64,000 nt of DNA from Pandoraea sputorum (GTDB taxonomy: Bacteria > Pseudomonadota > Gammaproteobacteria > Burkholderiales > Burkholderiaceae): contig NZ_CP010431.2 of the NCBI RefSeq assembly GCF_000814845.2, positions 4,526,001 to 4,590,000 of the forward strand, given 5' to 3'. This document shows positions 8,949-18,992 of the stretch, piece after piece. Numbering within the stretch: the first letter of the stretch is position 1; each line of letters begins with the position of its first letter. Made by a program: the position numbers and the translations under genes. The notes under the pieces were generated by a model that made no database searches, was not told the origin of the DNA, and saw nothing but the letters and a program-made list of their open reading frames with translations.

Positions 8949-10145
8949 TCACGCGTAGCGGCGCAGACGCGTCGCGAATTCCTGCAATGCGTGAATACCG
9001 CTCTGCTCGGCGCGATGGCACCAGCTCTGCAACTGACCCAGCAACTGCTCGCGCGACGCGTTCGAACGATCCCAGATACCGGCCAGTTCGCGACGCAGTT
9101 CGTAGTACGTCTTCACAGCGTTGCTGTGCGCGAAGATCTCGCCCAGTTGCTGCTTCTGCGGCTCTTGCAGCGAGGCTTCGTCGTGATGCAGCCACTTGCG
9201 CGCGCCGCGGAACAACTGATATTCGCCATGCTGACGCTTGTCCTTGAAGCGCGCCAGTTCTTCGCCATAGGCACGCTTGAAGGTCTTGGCGTAACGCGCC
9301 ATCACTTCATAGCGGTTCGAGAGCACAGCCTGCAACGTATCGTCGTCGCATGCCGCCTTGATCTTGGCGAGCTTCGGCGTCGGCGCAACCTTCTTCACCT
9401 TGGCCAGACCCACAAACGACAGCGTACGGATGTACAACCAGCCGATGTCGAATTCGTACCACTTGTTCGACAGCTTGGCCGACGTGGCGTACGTGTGGTG
9501 GTTGTTGTGCAGTTCTTCGCCGCCGATGATGATGCCCCACGGCAGCAGGTTCGTCGACGCATCGGCGCAATTGAAGTTGCGGTAGCCCCAATAGTGGCCC
9601 AGACCGTTGATCACGCCAGCGGCCCAGAACGGGATCCACACCATCTGCACAGCCCACACGGTCAGACCGATGGCACCGAACAGCGCGATGTTGATGATCA
9701 TCATCATGCTGATGCCCAGAATCGGGTAACGCTTGTAGACGTTGTTCTCGATCCAGTCGTTCGGCGTGCCGTGGCTGAACTTGCGCAGCGTTTCTTCGTT
9801 CTTCGCTTCGGCGCGATAGAGTTCGGCACCTTCGGCCAGCACCTTCCACAGGCCGCGCGTTTGCGGGCTATGCGGGTCTTCCGGCGTTTCGCACTTGGCG
9901 TGGTGCTTGCGGTGAATTGCAGCCCACTCGCTCGTGATCATGCCCGTGGTCATCCACAGCCAGAAACGGAAGAAATGGGCGACGATCGGATGCACGTCGA
10001 GCGCGCGGTGCGCCTGGCAACGATGCAGATAGATGGTCACACCGGCGATCGTCACATGGGTGACGGCCAACGTGTAGAAGAAGATCTTCCAGCCGCTCCA
10101 GTCGAGCAGGCCGGTCGAGAGAAATCCAAGGAGACTGTCCAGCAA
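8949..10145 (-). CDS. Membrane fatty acyl (acyl-CoA) desaturase
   Basis: Integral membrane di-iron desaturase of 398 residues, expected to introduce a double bond, probably delta-9, into saturated acyl chains and so tune membrane fluidity. The three histidine boxes are visible: HRCQAH (41-46), HRKHH (78-82) and HNNHH (213-217), with hydrophobic segments at about 20-40, 55-70 and 143-185. After about residue 250 there is a long Lys/Arg/Gln-rich cytosolic tail of about 150 residues that plain DesC-type enzymes lack, but that I recall from beta-proteobacterial homologues. It follows mscS on the same strand but is separated by 317 bases, so it probably has its own promoter. Confidence 0.88.
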   Translation of the reverse strand: MLDSLLGFLSTGLLDWSGWKIFFYTLAVTHVTIAGVTIYLHRCQAHRALDVHPIVAHFFRFWLWMTTGMITSEWAAIHRKHHAKCETPEDPHSPQTRGLWKVLAEGAELYRAEAKNEETLRKFSHGTPNDWIENNVYKRYPILGISMMMIINIALFGAIGLTVWAVQMVWIPFWAAGVINGLGHYWGYRNFNCADASTNLLPWGIIIGGEELHNNHHTYATSAKLSNKWYEFDIGWLYIRTLSFVGLAKVKKVAPTPKLAKIKAACDDDTLQAVLSNRYEVMARYAKTFKRAYGEELARFKDKRQHGEYQLFRGARKWLHHDEASLQEPQKQQLGEIFAHSNAVKTYYELRRELAGIWDRSNASREQLLGQLQSWCHRAEQSGIHALQEFATRLRRYA

Positions 10146-10462
10146 AATATCACTCCAAACTAATCAATACGGTAGCCATCACGGCAAAGCATCGAAATGT
10201 GCCGTGTCTTGTCTTGTCGGGCCGAAGCGGCCGATGTGGACATAGGCCGTCGCGTCAGGTCTCGTTCTTGCGCTCGCTTGACGCTTCGATTCGCTGGAGG
10301 ACGGCAAGTTGCGTATGCCGGTGCGATATGGGCGGAAAACGTGCCAGTGAACGTCTGGTTTTATGGTTTGCGACGCATTTTACCCGACGGACCGTTGCCC
10401 GTGTGTCGCCTTGCAGCCACGCAATTTGTCGCAGGTCAACCCGTCGGCTTAGGTGAAAGGGT
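10146..10462. other. Intergenic region upstream of the desaturase gene
   Basis: No gene is supported here. The stretch must hold the minus-strand desaturase promoter and leader and the end of the mscS transcript. I saw no convincing terminator or consensus promoter. Confidence 0.5.
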
Positions 10463-11905
10463 CTATCGGGCCGTCTTTCCAGCGTCACCCGCCTGTGGCA
10501 AGGGCGTTTGGGGCGTTGCATTGGCCGAATCCGGCAAATCGCGCGCGCCCTCCGGCGAAACGGGGCCATCGACCGGCAGATGAGGGGCTTGCGCAGGAAT
10601 CCCATCCGCCCAGTCGTTCAGGATACGTATTTCGCGCTGAGCATACGGAATTTCAATACCGTGTTCACGAAATGTGCGCCAAATCCGCAAATTAATGGCG
10701 GAACGGATGCCGCCGCTCCCTTGTGCCGGATCCTGCACCCAAAATCCCATTTCCAGATCCATCCCATCGGCACCGAAGTTCAGCAGCAGCGCCGAGGGCG
10801 GCGGATCCGTCAGCACGCGGGGAATGTCTTCGGCCGCCTTGAGCATCAGCGACATCGCCAGTTCAACGTCCGCGCTATATGCGACCTGCACATTCACTTT
10901 GGCGCGCCCCCGGGTCTCGGTGAACGAATGGTTCTGCACCACGTTCGTCACCAGTTGCTCGTTCGGCACCAGCGCTTCGACGCCGTCCAGCCCGCGCACA
11001 ACCGAGTACCGCGTGTTGATTTGCGAGACGGTGCCGTGATACGTCGACACCGTGATCAGGTCGCCGATGCGCACGGAGCGGTCCAGCAGGATGATGAAGC
11101 CCGACACGAGGTTCGAGGCGATCTTCTGCAAGCCGAATCCCAACCCCACGCCAAGCGCACCGCCGAACACGCCCAGCACGGTGATGTCGATGCCAACGAA
11201 CGACAGCGTCGCGAGCACGGCGATCAGCGTCAGCAGGCCCTTGACCACACGCGAGAGCACCACCTTCAGGTTGCCGTCGAGCGTGGTCGTGCGCATGATC
11301 CGGTCTTCGATCAGCGAGCCGACCCACATCGCCAGCACCAGCGTCACGCCGATCCAGAGCAGGCCGGACAGCATCGAGAGCAACGTCAGATGGCTCGAGC
11401 CGACAGCAAACTTCACGCTGGCGAGCCACTTGAGGATGTCGTCGTGCACGCCCAGCACGTAGGCGAGCATCGAGAACCAGGCGAGCGTCGTGAACACCCG
11501 CTCGAACACCTTGAGCAGCCCCGAAGCATGGGGCGACGAGGCAAACAGGCGACGGGCGAAGTAGAACGCGAGATAGATGAGCGCGGTGCCGAACAGCGGG
11601 ACTTCCGCGAGCATCAGCAGCGAGACGTGCGTGTATTCCTGAAGCACCACGCGCGTGAGCGCCACGCACATCCAGCCGAACATCGGGAAGAACGAGCGGC
11701 GCAGGCTCGACGAGCCCGCGCGGCGTGCGGGTGCAACGCGCTCGAAATGGCGGTCGAGGCGTCCGATCATCCAGCGACGCAGCACGAGGGCGACGGCGAG
11801 CGCGCCCACGAGTGCCACGATCTGCCAGATGATCTGCGGATCGCCGAAGTCGCGAACGACATCGCGCACCAACCTCGCGAAAGCCGGACTTTCCTGCATC
11901 GCCAT
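10463..11905 (-). CDS. MscS-family mechanosensitive ion channel
   Basis: Inner-membrane channel of 480 residues that would release solutes on hypo-osmotic shock. The N-terminal half has several hydrophobic helices (for example about 27-43, 70-90, 100-120, 145-165 and 180-205). The MscS core begins with the glycine/alanine-rich pore helix (VLGVFGGALGVGLGFGLQ) and the IASNLVSGFIILLDRSVRIGD segment, followed by a beta domain (TVSTYHGTVSQINTRYSVVRG). It is larger than E. coli MscS (286 residues), nearer the multi-helix YbdG/YnaI types. It starts 19 bases after rsmB and is probably in the purN-rsmB-mscS transcript. Confidence 0.9.
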   Translation of the reverse strand: MAMQESPAFARLVRDVVRDFGDPQIIWQIVALVGALAVALVLRRWMIGRLDRHFERVAPARRAGSSSLRRSFFPMFGWMCVALTRVVLQEYTHVSLLMLAEVPLFGTALIYLAFYFARRLFASSPHASGLLKVFERVFTTLAWFSMLAYVLGVHDDILKWLASVKFAVGSSHLTLLSMLSGLLWIGVTLVLAMWVGSLIEDRIMRTTTLDGNLKVVLSRVVKGLLTLIAVLATLSFVGIDITVLGVFGGALGVGLGFGLQKIASNLVSGFIILLDRSVRIGDLITVSTYHGTVSQINTRYSVVRGLDGVEALVPNEQLVTNVVQNHSFTETRGRAKVNVQVAYSADVELAMSLMLKAAEDIPRVLTDPPPSALLLNFGADGMDLEMGFWVQDPAQGSGGIRSAINLRIWRTFREHGIEIPYAQREIRILNDWADGIPAQAPHLPVDGPVSPEGARDLPDSANATPQTPLPQAGDAGKTAR

Positions 11906-11924
11906 ATCCCTTTATCTCTTCTTG

Positions 11925-13445
11925 TTATTCGTCGATCTTCGCTGACGACACGACGGAGGCCTTGGCAGCCGGACGACGCTCGAATACGGCGGCGAAAAAG
12001 CCGTCGGTCCCGTTGCGATGCGGCAGCAGTTCAAGGTACTTGCCCGTGTCGAGTCCGATTTTCTGCGCCGCCAGCAATTCGTTCGCAGGCAGCAGCACAA
12101 AGTCCGGATGTGCAGCGAGGAACGCCTCCGCAATCGCGCCGTTCTCTTCGGTCAGCACACTGCACGTCGCGTACACGAGGCGGCCGCCCGGCTTCACGAG
12201 GCGCGCGGCGCTCGCGAGGATGGACGTCTGCTTCTGCGTGAGTTCTTCGACCGACTGCGGCGACTGACGCCACTTCAGGTCCGGATTGCGACGCAGCGTG
12301 CCGAGCCCGCTGCACGGCGCATCGACCAGCACGCGGTCGATCTTGCCCGCCAGACGCTTGATCTTGCTGTCGTTCTCACTGTCGATCATCACCGGATAGA
12401 CGTTCGACAGGCCGCTGCGCGCCAGACGCGGCTTGAGCTTGGCCAGACGCTTCTCCGACACGTCGAACGCATACAGACGCCCGGTCGAGCGCATGGCCGC
12501 ACCGATCGCGAGGGTCTTGCCGCCCGCCCCTGCGCAGAAGTCGACGATCATCTCACCACGACGCGGTGCGACCAGTTGGCACAGCAGCTGGCTGCCTTCG
12601 TCCTGCACTTCGATTGCGCCGGACATGAACAACGGGTGCTTCTGCAACGCCGGCTTGCCCGCCAGACGAATGCCATTAGGCGCCATGGGCGTCGGCTCGG
12701 CCGAGAACCCGCTTTCGCGCAGGCCAGCCAGCACGTCGTCGCGGTTCGCCTTGATCAGGTTCACGCGGCAGTCCAGCGGCGCCGGCTGGTTCAGCGCGGC
12801 GGCGAGGGCTTCCAGTTCGGTCGCATCGAAACGCGCGGCCAGACGGTCGTACAGCCACGCAGGCAAGTTAGTACGCACTCGCGGCGCAAGGCTGGCCGGA
12901 TCGATCTGACCCACGTGCTCAAGCCACGTGGCTTCTTCGGGGGTGGCGACCAGTTCTACCGACGCGATGCCGCGCGTGAAGGCCAGTCCGAGCAGCGCGA
13001 GACGGCGCTCCTGCGAGCCCGTGCCGCTCACGGCATGCTGACCGAACTCGAGCTTGCGACGCAGGATAGCGAAGACCGTCTCCGCCAGCACACCGCGCTC
13101 GCGGTGCCCCAGCTTGTCGTTGGCGCGGAAGTACGTGCTAACCAGCGTGTCGGCCGGGCCGGTGAACGTCAGCACGCTGCCGAGCAGGCGCTGCGTATGT
13201 TCGAACAACGCCGGGGGCAGACGCTCGCCACGCATGCCGGTGCCACCGACCGGGGCGTCCGGACGGCGCTCGTAGCGCGTGCGGTCGTACTTATCGGGAC
13301 GGACGTAGCGCTCCTGGCGCTCGCCATTACCGCCATTACCACCATTGCCGCCCTTGGACGACTGACGGTTATCGGAGGAACGGCCGCCGGAGCGGTGACC
13401 GGATTGTTTGGCGCCATCGCGGCGCTGGGTCGGGCGGGTGCTCAT
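11925..13445 (-). CDS. rsmB: RsmB/NOP-family rRNA (cytosine-5) methyltransferase
   Basis: SAM-dependent RNA m5C methyltransferase of 506 residues. Related enzymes modify 16S rRNA (RsmB at C967, RsmF at C1407), so the exact target is inferred. The catalytic domain shows the SAM-binding CAGAGGKTL, the motif IV cysteine in VDAPCSGLGTLRRNPDLKW, and the catalytic cysteine in YATCSVLTEENG. The first 75 or so residues are basic, polar and low in complexity, with a short Gly-Gly-Asn repeat near residue 33, and are probably disordered. Its start overlaps the purN stop (ATGA), indicating translational coupling. Confidence 0.9.
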   Translation of the reverse strand: MSTRPTQRRDGAKQSGHRSGGRSSDNRQSSKGGNGGNGGNGERQERYVRPDKYDRTRYERRPDAPVGGTGMRGERLPPALFEHTQRLLGSVLTFTGPADTLVSTYFRANDKLGHRERGVLAETVFAILRRKLEFGQHAVSGTGSQERRLALLGLAFTRGIASVELVATPEEATWLEHVGQIDPASLAPRVRTNLPAWLYDRLAARFDATELEALAAALNQPAPLDCRVNLIKANRDDVLAGLRESGFSAEPTPMAPNGIRLAGKPALQKHPLFMSGAIEVQDEGSQLLCQLVAPRRGEMIVDFCAGAGGKTLAIGAAMRSTGRLYAFDVSEKRLAKLKPRLARSGLSNVYPVMIDSENDSKIKRLAGKIDRVLVDAPCSGLGTLRRNPDLKWRQSPQSVEELTQKQTSILASAARLVKPGGRLVYATCSVLTEENGAIAEAFLAAHPDFVLLPANELLAAQKIGLDTGKYLELLPHRNGTDGFFAAVFERRPAAKASVVSSAKIDE

Positions 13446-14101
13446 ACGTCCTCACCAAAAAGCCATTGCGAATCTTGTGAATCGGAAGTGCCGTCAGCAC
13501 GCGGCGTCAGGGTCACGCGCCCCTCGGCGATGACCAGACGGTCTTCCACGAACCAGCGCACAGCGCGCGGGTAAATGATGTGTTCCAGGGGCAGAATGCG
13601 CTCCGCCAGTGTCTCGGGCGTGTCGCCGTCGCGCACAGGCAAGGCCGTTTGCACCACGTACGGGCCATGGTCCAGCTCGGCCGTCACGAAATGCACCGTT
13701 GCGCCGACGATCTTGCAGCCGGCTTCCAGTGCACGGGCGTGCGTTTGCAGCCCCGGGAACGCGGGCAACAGCGACGGATGGATGTTGATGAGACGTCCGG
13801 CGTAGCGGCCGGTGAATTCCGGCGTGAGAATGCGCATGAACCCGGCAAGCACGACCAGATCGGGCTGATGGCGGTCGATCTCGGCGGCAAGCTCGGCGTC
13901 GAAATCTTCGCGGGTCTTGCCGCGACTCGGAATCACGGCCGTGGGGATGCCGTTTTCCTGGGCAAATGCCAGGCCTTCGGCGTCGGGACGATTGGCGATG
14001 ATGGCGGCCACGCGGGCCGGCCAGCCTTCTGCGGTACAGGCCCGGACGATGGCCTGCATGTTGCTGCCTCGTCCGGAAATCAGGATGACAATGTTCTTCA
14101 T
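13442..14101 (-). CDS. purN: Phosphoribosylglycinamide formyltransferase
   Basis: Transfers a formyl group from 10-formyl-tetrahydrofolate to GAR in purine synthesis. The 219-residue protein shows RGSNMQAIV (11-19), the catalytic NIHPSLLPAFPG segment around residue 108 and VTAELDHGP with the catalytic Asp around 145. Its C-terminus is a little longer than the E. coli enzyme. It heads the minus-strand purN-rsmB-mscS group and its stop codon overlaps the rsmB start by four bases. Confidence 0.96.
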   Translation of the reverse strand: MKNIVILISGRGSNMQAIVRACTAEGWPARVAAIIANRPDAEGLAFAQENGIPTAVIPSRGKTREDFDAELAAEIDRHQPDLVVLAGFMRILTPEFTGRYAGRLINIHPSLLPAFPGLQTHARALEAGCKIVGATVHFVTAELDHGPYVVQTALPVRDGDTPETLAERILPLEHIIYPRAVRWFVEDRLVIAEGRVTLTPRADGTSDSQDSQWLFGEDV

Positions 14102-14315
14102 CGCCGGATTTTATCATTGGCGCGGCGCACCAGACAGCGCGATCCACGCCGCGATGGCCCCGAAGCGTTTATAATTCAACGTTCTGCGGCGCCGCAATGT
14201 CGGTTGGAGCGCCCTGTGTCGACCGGTTGTGCCCGGGCGCGACAGGCCGCCAGACCCTCCCAGCCACGCCGCGCGGCTATTTCATCACTCAACGTCCTGT
14301 AGACGCTTCTTTATC

Positions 14316-15308
14316 GTGCGAGTCTTCCGGGGTCTACCCAACGCGCAAAGCAAAGCGCCCTGCGTGCTGACGATCGGCAATTTCGACGGCGTGCATCTGG
14401 GCCACCAGGCACTGCTCGCGCGCGTGCGCGCGGCGGCGGCTGCGCGCGGCTTGCCGGTGTGCGTGATGACGTTCGAGCCGCATCCCCGCGAATACTTCAC
14501 GCCCGACCGGGCGCCTGCCCGCATCTCCAATTTGCGCGACAAGTTCGAAGCGCTGCGCTCGCACGGCGTCGACCGTCTCGTGGTGGAGCACTTCAACGCC
14601 CATTTCGCCGGACAGTCGCCCGAAGACTTCGTGCGCAACATCATTGTCGATGGCCTGCATACGCGCTGGCTGCTGGTGGGTGACGATTTCCGCTTCGGCG
14701 CGAAGCGCGCGGGCGACATCGAATATCTGCGCGACGCCGGCCGTCGCTTCGACTTCGTCGTCGAGCAGATGCCGACCATCGCACACGACGGCGTGCGTAT
14801 TTCCAGTTCGGAAGTGCGTACGGCGCTCGCCGACGGCAACTTCGAGCGCGCTCACGCGCTGCTCGGGCGTCCGTACGCCATCACCGGTCACGTCGTGCAC
14901 GGCATGAAGCTCGGCCGCAAGCTGGGCTTCCCGACGCTCAATCTGCGCATCGCGCACAAGCACCCGGCCCTCTCGGGCATCTTCGTCGTTCAGGTGCACG
15001 GTCTGGCGGACAAACCGCTACCCGCCGTGGCAAGCCTGGGCCTGCGCCCGACTGTGGACGATTCCGGTCGCGTGCTGCTCGAAGTGCATCTGCTCGACTT
15101 CGTCGGCGATTGCTACGGCAAACTGGTGCGCGTGGAATTTTTGCAGAAGCTGCGTGACGAAGTGAAATACGACGGACTGGCCGAACTCGAAGCTGCGATC
15201 GCGCAGGACACGCGCGAAGCCCGCGCCTATTTCGCCCATGCGCTCGACGCCAACGGCCCGAGCGCACGACGCGACTTCGCCACCACGGCGACCGACCGAA
15301 TTAGTTGA
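14316..15308 (+). CDS. ribF: Bifunctional riboflavin kinase/FMN adenylyltransferase
   Basis: Makes FMN and then FAD from riboflavin. The N-terminal adenylyltransferase domain has TIGNFDGVHLGH (19-30) and the ISSSEVRTAL motif. The C-terminal kinase domain has GRPYAITGHVVHGMKLGRKLGFPTLNL from about residue 185. I chose the GTG at 14316, giving 330 residues, because it yields the family N-terminus MRVFRGLPNAQSKAPC; the frame is open further upstream without family resemblance. A TATAAT-like -10 lies at 14170-14175. No FMN riboswitch is recognisable in the leader. Confidence 0.94.
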   Translation: MRVFRGLPNAQSKAPCVLTIGNFDGVHLGHQALLARVRAAAAARGLPVCVMTFEPHPREYFTPDRAPARISNLRDKFEALRSHGVDRLVVEHFNAHFAGQSPEDFVRNIIVDGLHTRWLLVGDDFRFGAKRAGDIEYLRDAGRRFDFVVEQMPTIAHDGVRISSSEVRTALADGNFERAHALLGRPYAITGHVVHGMKLGRKLGFPTLNLRIAHKHPALSGIFVVQVHGLADKPLPAVASLGLRPTVDDSGRVLLEVHLLDFVGDCYGKLVRVEFLQKLRDEVKYDGLAELEAAIAQDTREARAYFAHALDANGPSARRDFATTATDRIS

Positions 15309-15476
15309 TCTTCGCCCGCGTGCGTCGGCGCCCTGCGCCTCGCGCGCGGCCCGCAGCCGTCTCTGGCACCTGCCCGGACGCCGCCCTTCACGGCCCACAA
15401 GGCCAACAAGGCTCCGGCAACGCCACCGGCGCGAGCGCCCCACACCCGATACCCAAAATTCGATAGCGTTGCATCC

Positions 15477-18314
15477 ATGAGCGAAAAGAAAGCCCCGAGC
15501 AAATACCCTGTCAACCTGCTGGACACGCCGTTCCCGATGCGTGGCGACCTGCCCAAGCGCGAGCCGCTGTGGGTCAAGCAATGGCAGGAAAAGAAGATCT
15601 ACGACAAGATCCGCAAAGCCAGCAAAGGCCGTCCGAAGTTCATCCTGCACGACGGCCCGCCGTATGCGAACGGCGACATCCACATCGGTCACGCGGTCAA
15701 CAAGATCCTCAAGGACATGATCGTCAAGGCGCGCAGCCTCGCGGGCTTCGACGCCGCCTACGTGCCGGGCTGGGACTGCCACGGCATGCCCATCGAAATC
15801 CAGATCGAAAAGCAGTTCGGCAAGCACCTGCCGGTGCGCGAAGTGCAGGAAAAGGCGCGCGCCTACGCTGCAGTGCAGATCGAGCGCCAGAAGGCCGACT
15901 TCGAGCGCCTGGGCGTGCTCGGCGACTGGGACAATCCGTACAAGACCATGAACTTTGCGAACGAGGCCGGTGAGCTTCGTGCGCTCGCGAAGATCCTGGA
16001 GAACGGCTACGTGTATCGTGGTCTGAAGCCGGTGAACTGGTGCTTCGATTGCGGCTCGGCGCTGGCCGAAGCGGAAGTCGAATACAAGGACAAGACCGAT
16101 CTGGCCATCGACGTGGGCTTCGCCTTCGCGGAACCGGAAAAGGTCGCCAAGGCCTTCGGTCTGCCGAAGCTGCCGCGCGAAGACGGGTTCATCGTCATCT
16201 GGACGACGACCCCGTGGACCATCCCGTCGAACCAGGCGCTCAATGTCCATCCGGAAATCGAGTACGCCCTCGTTTCGACCGAGCGCGGCCTGCTGATTCT
16301 GGCGACCGATCGCGTCGAAGAGTGCCTGAAGACTTACGGCCTGCACGGCGAGATCGTCGCGCGCACGAAGGGTGAAGCGCTCTCGCTGATCCGCTTCCGT
16401 CACCCGCTCGCCACCGCCGACGAGGGTTACAACCGCACCTCGCCGGTCTACCTCGGCGACTATGTGACGACCGATACCGGTACCGGTATCGTCCACTCGG
16501 CCCCGGCCTACGGCGTGGAAGACTTCGTGTCGTGCAAGGCGCACGGCATGGTGGACGCCGACATCCGCATGCCGGTGCTGGGCGACGGCCGCTATCAGGA
16601 CAGCCTGCCGCTGTTCGGCGGCCAGTCGATCTGGGACGCCAACCCGCAGATCGTCGACACGCTGCGCGACGCGGGCACGCTGTTCCATTCGTTCAAGTAC
16701 ACGCACAGCTACATGCACTGCTGGCGTCACAAGTCGCCGATCATCTATCGCGCGACGAACCAGTGGTTTGCAGGCATGGACGTGAAGCCGGTCGACGGCG
16801 CACCGGGCAACGGCCAGACACTGCGCGAGATCGCGCTCGCCGGTATCGAAGCGACGGAGTTCTTCCCGTCGTGGGGCAAGCAACGTCTGCACAACATGAT
16901 CGCGCATCGCCCGGACTGGACGCTCTCGCGTCAGCGCCAATGGGGCGTGCCGATGGCGTTCTTCGTCCACAAGGAAACCGGTGCCCTGCACCCGCGCACG
17001 CCCGAGCTGCTCGAAGCCGTGGCCAAGCGTGTGGAAACCGAAGGCATCGAAGCCTGGCAGACGCTCGACCCGGTCGAGCTGCTCGGCGACGAGGCCAAGG
17101 ATTACGTGAAGAACCGCGACACGCTCGACGTGTGGTTCGACTCGGGCACCACGCACTGGCACGTGCTGCGCGGCTCGCATGCGCATGAGTTGGGCTTCCC
17201 GGCCGATCTGTATCTGGAAGGCTCGGACCAGCACCGCGGCTGGTTCCATTCGTCGCTGCTGACCGCATCGATGCTCGACGGCCGCCCGCCCTACAAGGCG
17301 CTGCTCACACACGGCTTCACCGTCGACGGTCAGGGCCGCAAGATGTCGAAGTCGATCGGCAACACGATCGTGCCGCAGGAAGTTGCCGACAAGCTTGGCG
17401 CGGAAATCATCCGTCTGTGGGTGGCCTCGACCGACTACTCGGGCGAGCTGTCTATCTCGGACGAGATCCTCAAGCGCGTGACGGAAGGCTACCGCCGCAT
17501 CCGCAACACGCTGCGCTTCCTGCTCGCGAACCTGGCCGACTACGACCACGCGAAGCACGCCATGCCCGCGGATCAGTGGCTGGAAATCGACCGTTACGCC
17601 GTGGCGCTGTCGCAATCGCTGCAAACCGAAGTCCTCGGCCATTACGATCGTTACGAGTTCCACCCGGTCGTGTCCAAGCTCCAGACGTTCTGCTCGGAAG
17701 ACCTCGGCGGCTTCTACCTCGACATCCTCAAGGATCGTCTGTACACGAGCGCGCCGGACGCCCCGGCACGCCGCGCCGCGCAGAACGCGCTGTATCACAT
17801 CACGCAGGGCCTGCTGAAGATGATGGCGCCGTTCCTGTCGTTCACGGCGGAAGAAGCGTGGCAGGTGTTCCAGCCGGGCAACGACACGATCTTCACGGAA
17901 ACTTACTACGCCTATCCGGAAGTCGCGGAAGGTTCGCGTCTGCTTGAGAAGTGGCATCTGCTGCGCACCGTGCGCGGCGACGTCACCAAGGCGCTGGAAG
18001 AAGCGCGCGCCGCCGAGCAAATCGGCTCGTCGCTGCAAGCCGAAGTGGACGTGCGCGTCTCGGGTCGCAAGTATGACGTGCTGGCCAGCCTTGGCGACGA
18101 CCTGCGTTTCGTGCTGATCACGTCGGCCGCGAAGGTCTCGCAGGTTGCTTCGGAAGCCGAGGAAGGCGTGGTCGTCACGCCGTCGACGCATCAAAAGTGC
18201 GAGCGCTGCTGGCACTATCGTGAAGACGTGGGCGCAGACGCCGCTCACCCCACCCTTTGCGGACGTTGCGTGTCGAATCTGTTCGGCAGCGGCGAACACC
18301 GGAGCGCGGCATAA
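15477..18314 (+). CDS. ileS: Isoleucyl-tRNA synthetase
   Basis: Class I aminoacyl-tRNA synthetase of 945 residues that charges tRNA-Ile and edits Val. The HIGH signature is at about residues 69-72, the CP1 editing domain contains [22 protein letters not shown] lies at about 622, and a C-terminal zinc site has CERCWHYRE and CGRCVSNL. Its TAA overlaps the lspA ATG by one base, so ileS and lspA are coupled, a conserved arrangement in proteobacteria. Confidence 0.98.
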   Translation: MSEKKAPSKYPVNLLDTPFPMRGDLPKREPLWVKQWQEKKIYDKIRKASKGRPKFILHDGPPYANGDIHIGHAVNKILKDMIVKARSLAGFDAAYVPGWDCHGMPIEIQIEKQFGKHLPVREVQEKARAYAAVQIERQKADFERLGVLGDWDNPYKTMNFANEAGELRALAKILENGYVYRGLKPVNWCFDCGSALAEAEVEYKDKTDLAIDVGFAFAEPEKVAKAFGLPKLPREDGFIVIWTTTPWTIPSNQALNVHPEIEYALVSTERGLLILATDRVEECLKTYGLHGEIVARTKGEALSLIRFRHPLATADEGYNRTSPVYLGDYVTTDTGTGIVHSAPAYGVEDFVSCKAHGMVDADIRMPVLGDGRYQDSLPLFGGQSIWDANPQIVDTLRDAGTLFHSFKYTHSYMHCWRHKSPIIYRATNQWFAGMDVKPVDGAPGNGQTLREIALAGIEATEFFPSWGKQRLHNMIAHRPDWTLSRQRQWGVPMAFFVHKETGALHPRTPELLEAVAKRVETEGIEAWQTLDPVELLGDEAKDYVKNRDTLDVWFDSGTTHWHVLRGSHAHELGFPADLYLEGSDQHRGWFHSSLLTASMLDGRPPYKALLTHGFTVDGQGRKMSKSIGNTIVPQEVADKLGAEIIRLWVASTDYSGELSISDEILKRVTEGYRRIRNTLRFLLANLADYDHAKHAMPADQWLEIDRYAVALSQSLQTEVLGHYDRYEFHPVVSKLQTFCSEDLGGFYLDILKDRLYTSAPDAPARRAAQNALYHITQGLLKMMAPFLSFTAEEAWQVFQPGNDTIFTETYYAYPEVAEGSRLLEKWHLLRTVRGDVTKALEEARAAEQIGSSLQAEVDVRVSGRKYDVLASLGDDLRFVLITSAAKVSQVASEAEEGVVVTPSTHQKCERCWHYREDVGADAAHPTLCGRCVSNLFGSGEHRSAA

Positions 18315-18856
18315 TGGCAAGCAAAGCAGGCGCCCGTACGGGCGCGAAACGTGGTGGTGGCAGCAATGCCCGTAGCGGCGCGTCCCTCGGGCTGGCGCCG
18401 TGGCTGGGCATCGCGGTCATTGCGATCCTGATCGATCAGGTCACCAAACTTACGATTCTGAAGACGTTCCAGTATGGCGAATTCCGTCCGCTGACCTCGT
18501 TCTTCAATCTCGTGCTGGTGTACAACAAGGGCGCAGCGTTCAACTTCCTGGCCGCCGCCGGGGGCTGGCAACGCTGGTTCTTCACGCTGCTCGGCATCGT
18601 GGCTGCGACGGTCATCGTGGTGTTGCTCAAGCGTCATAACGGTCAGAAGATGTTCTGCCTGTCGCTGTCGCTGATTCTCGGTGGCGCGCTGGGCAACGTG
18701 ATCGATCGGGTGGTCTACGGCCATGTGATCGACTTTCTGGACTTTCACGTCGGCGGCTGGCACTGGCCGGCGTTCAATGTGGCCGACTCGGCCATTTGCG
18801 TGGGCGCAGTGCTGCTGGTGATCGACGAGTTGCGACGCGTGCGGCGCGGCAAGTAG
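18314..18856 (+). CDS. lspA: Lipoprotein signal peptidase (signal peptidase II)
   Basis: Inner-membrane aspartyl protease that cleaves prolipoprotein signal peptides after lipidation. The 180-residue protein has four membrane segments. The catalytic aspartates are in [10 protein letters not shown] (about residue 130) and FNVADSAIC (about 157), and the N-terminal DQVTKL and NKGAAFNFL motifs are present. A basic, Gly/Ser/Ala-rich N-terminal extension of about 30 residues precedes the first membrane helix. The ATG at 18314 was chosen because it forms the TAATG junction with ileS. Confidence 0.96.
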   Translation: MASKAGARTGAKRGGGSNARSGASLGLAPWLGIAVIAILIDQVTKLTILKTFQYGEFRPLTSFFNLVLVYNKGAAFNFLAAAGGWQRWFFTLLGIVAATVIVVLLKRHNGQKMFCLSLSLILGGALGNVIDRVVYGHVIDFLDFHVGGWHWPAFNVADSAICVGAVLLVIDELRRVRRGK

Positions 18857-18944
18857 CGCAGCAGAACGGGGTCGCAGCGATCTGCGGCACGATGCGTCCA
18901 CGGCGTGCAGTCGGTGTGACGAATCGGTCAGCAGCAAACACCGT

Positions 18945-18967
18945 CGCGGCGCCCTGGAGGCGCCGCG
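18945..18967 (+). promoter_or_regulatory. Strong hairpin in the coaBC leader
   Basis: Perfect 9-base arms CGCGGCGCC and GGCGCCGCG with a 5-nt loop end 10 bases before the purine-rich ribosome-binding site of coaBC. There is no T-run, so it is not an ordinary terminator. It may affect translation or mRNA stability. Confidence 0.5.
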
Positions 18968-18992
18968 CGGCACTTTGGAGGAGGCATTTCCT

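Noticed and set aside
10508..12241. A 577-codon plus-strand frame opposite the MscS channel gene
   Set aside because: Antisense shadow of mscS and rsmB; no domain recognisable.
14102..14315. FMN riboswitch upstream of ribF
   Set aside because: I looked for the conserved RFN-element segments and saw none; ribF leaders outside ribB/ribD operons often lack it.
15018..18320. An 1100-codon open frame on the minus strand opposite ribF and ileS
   Set aside because: It is antisense to ileS, whose protein is unmistakable; long antisense frames are expected in GC-rich DNA with strong codon bias, and the translated sequence is Arg/His/Val-rich with no family resemblance.
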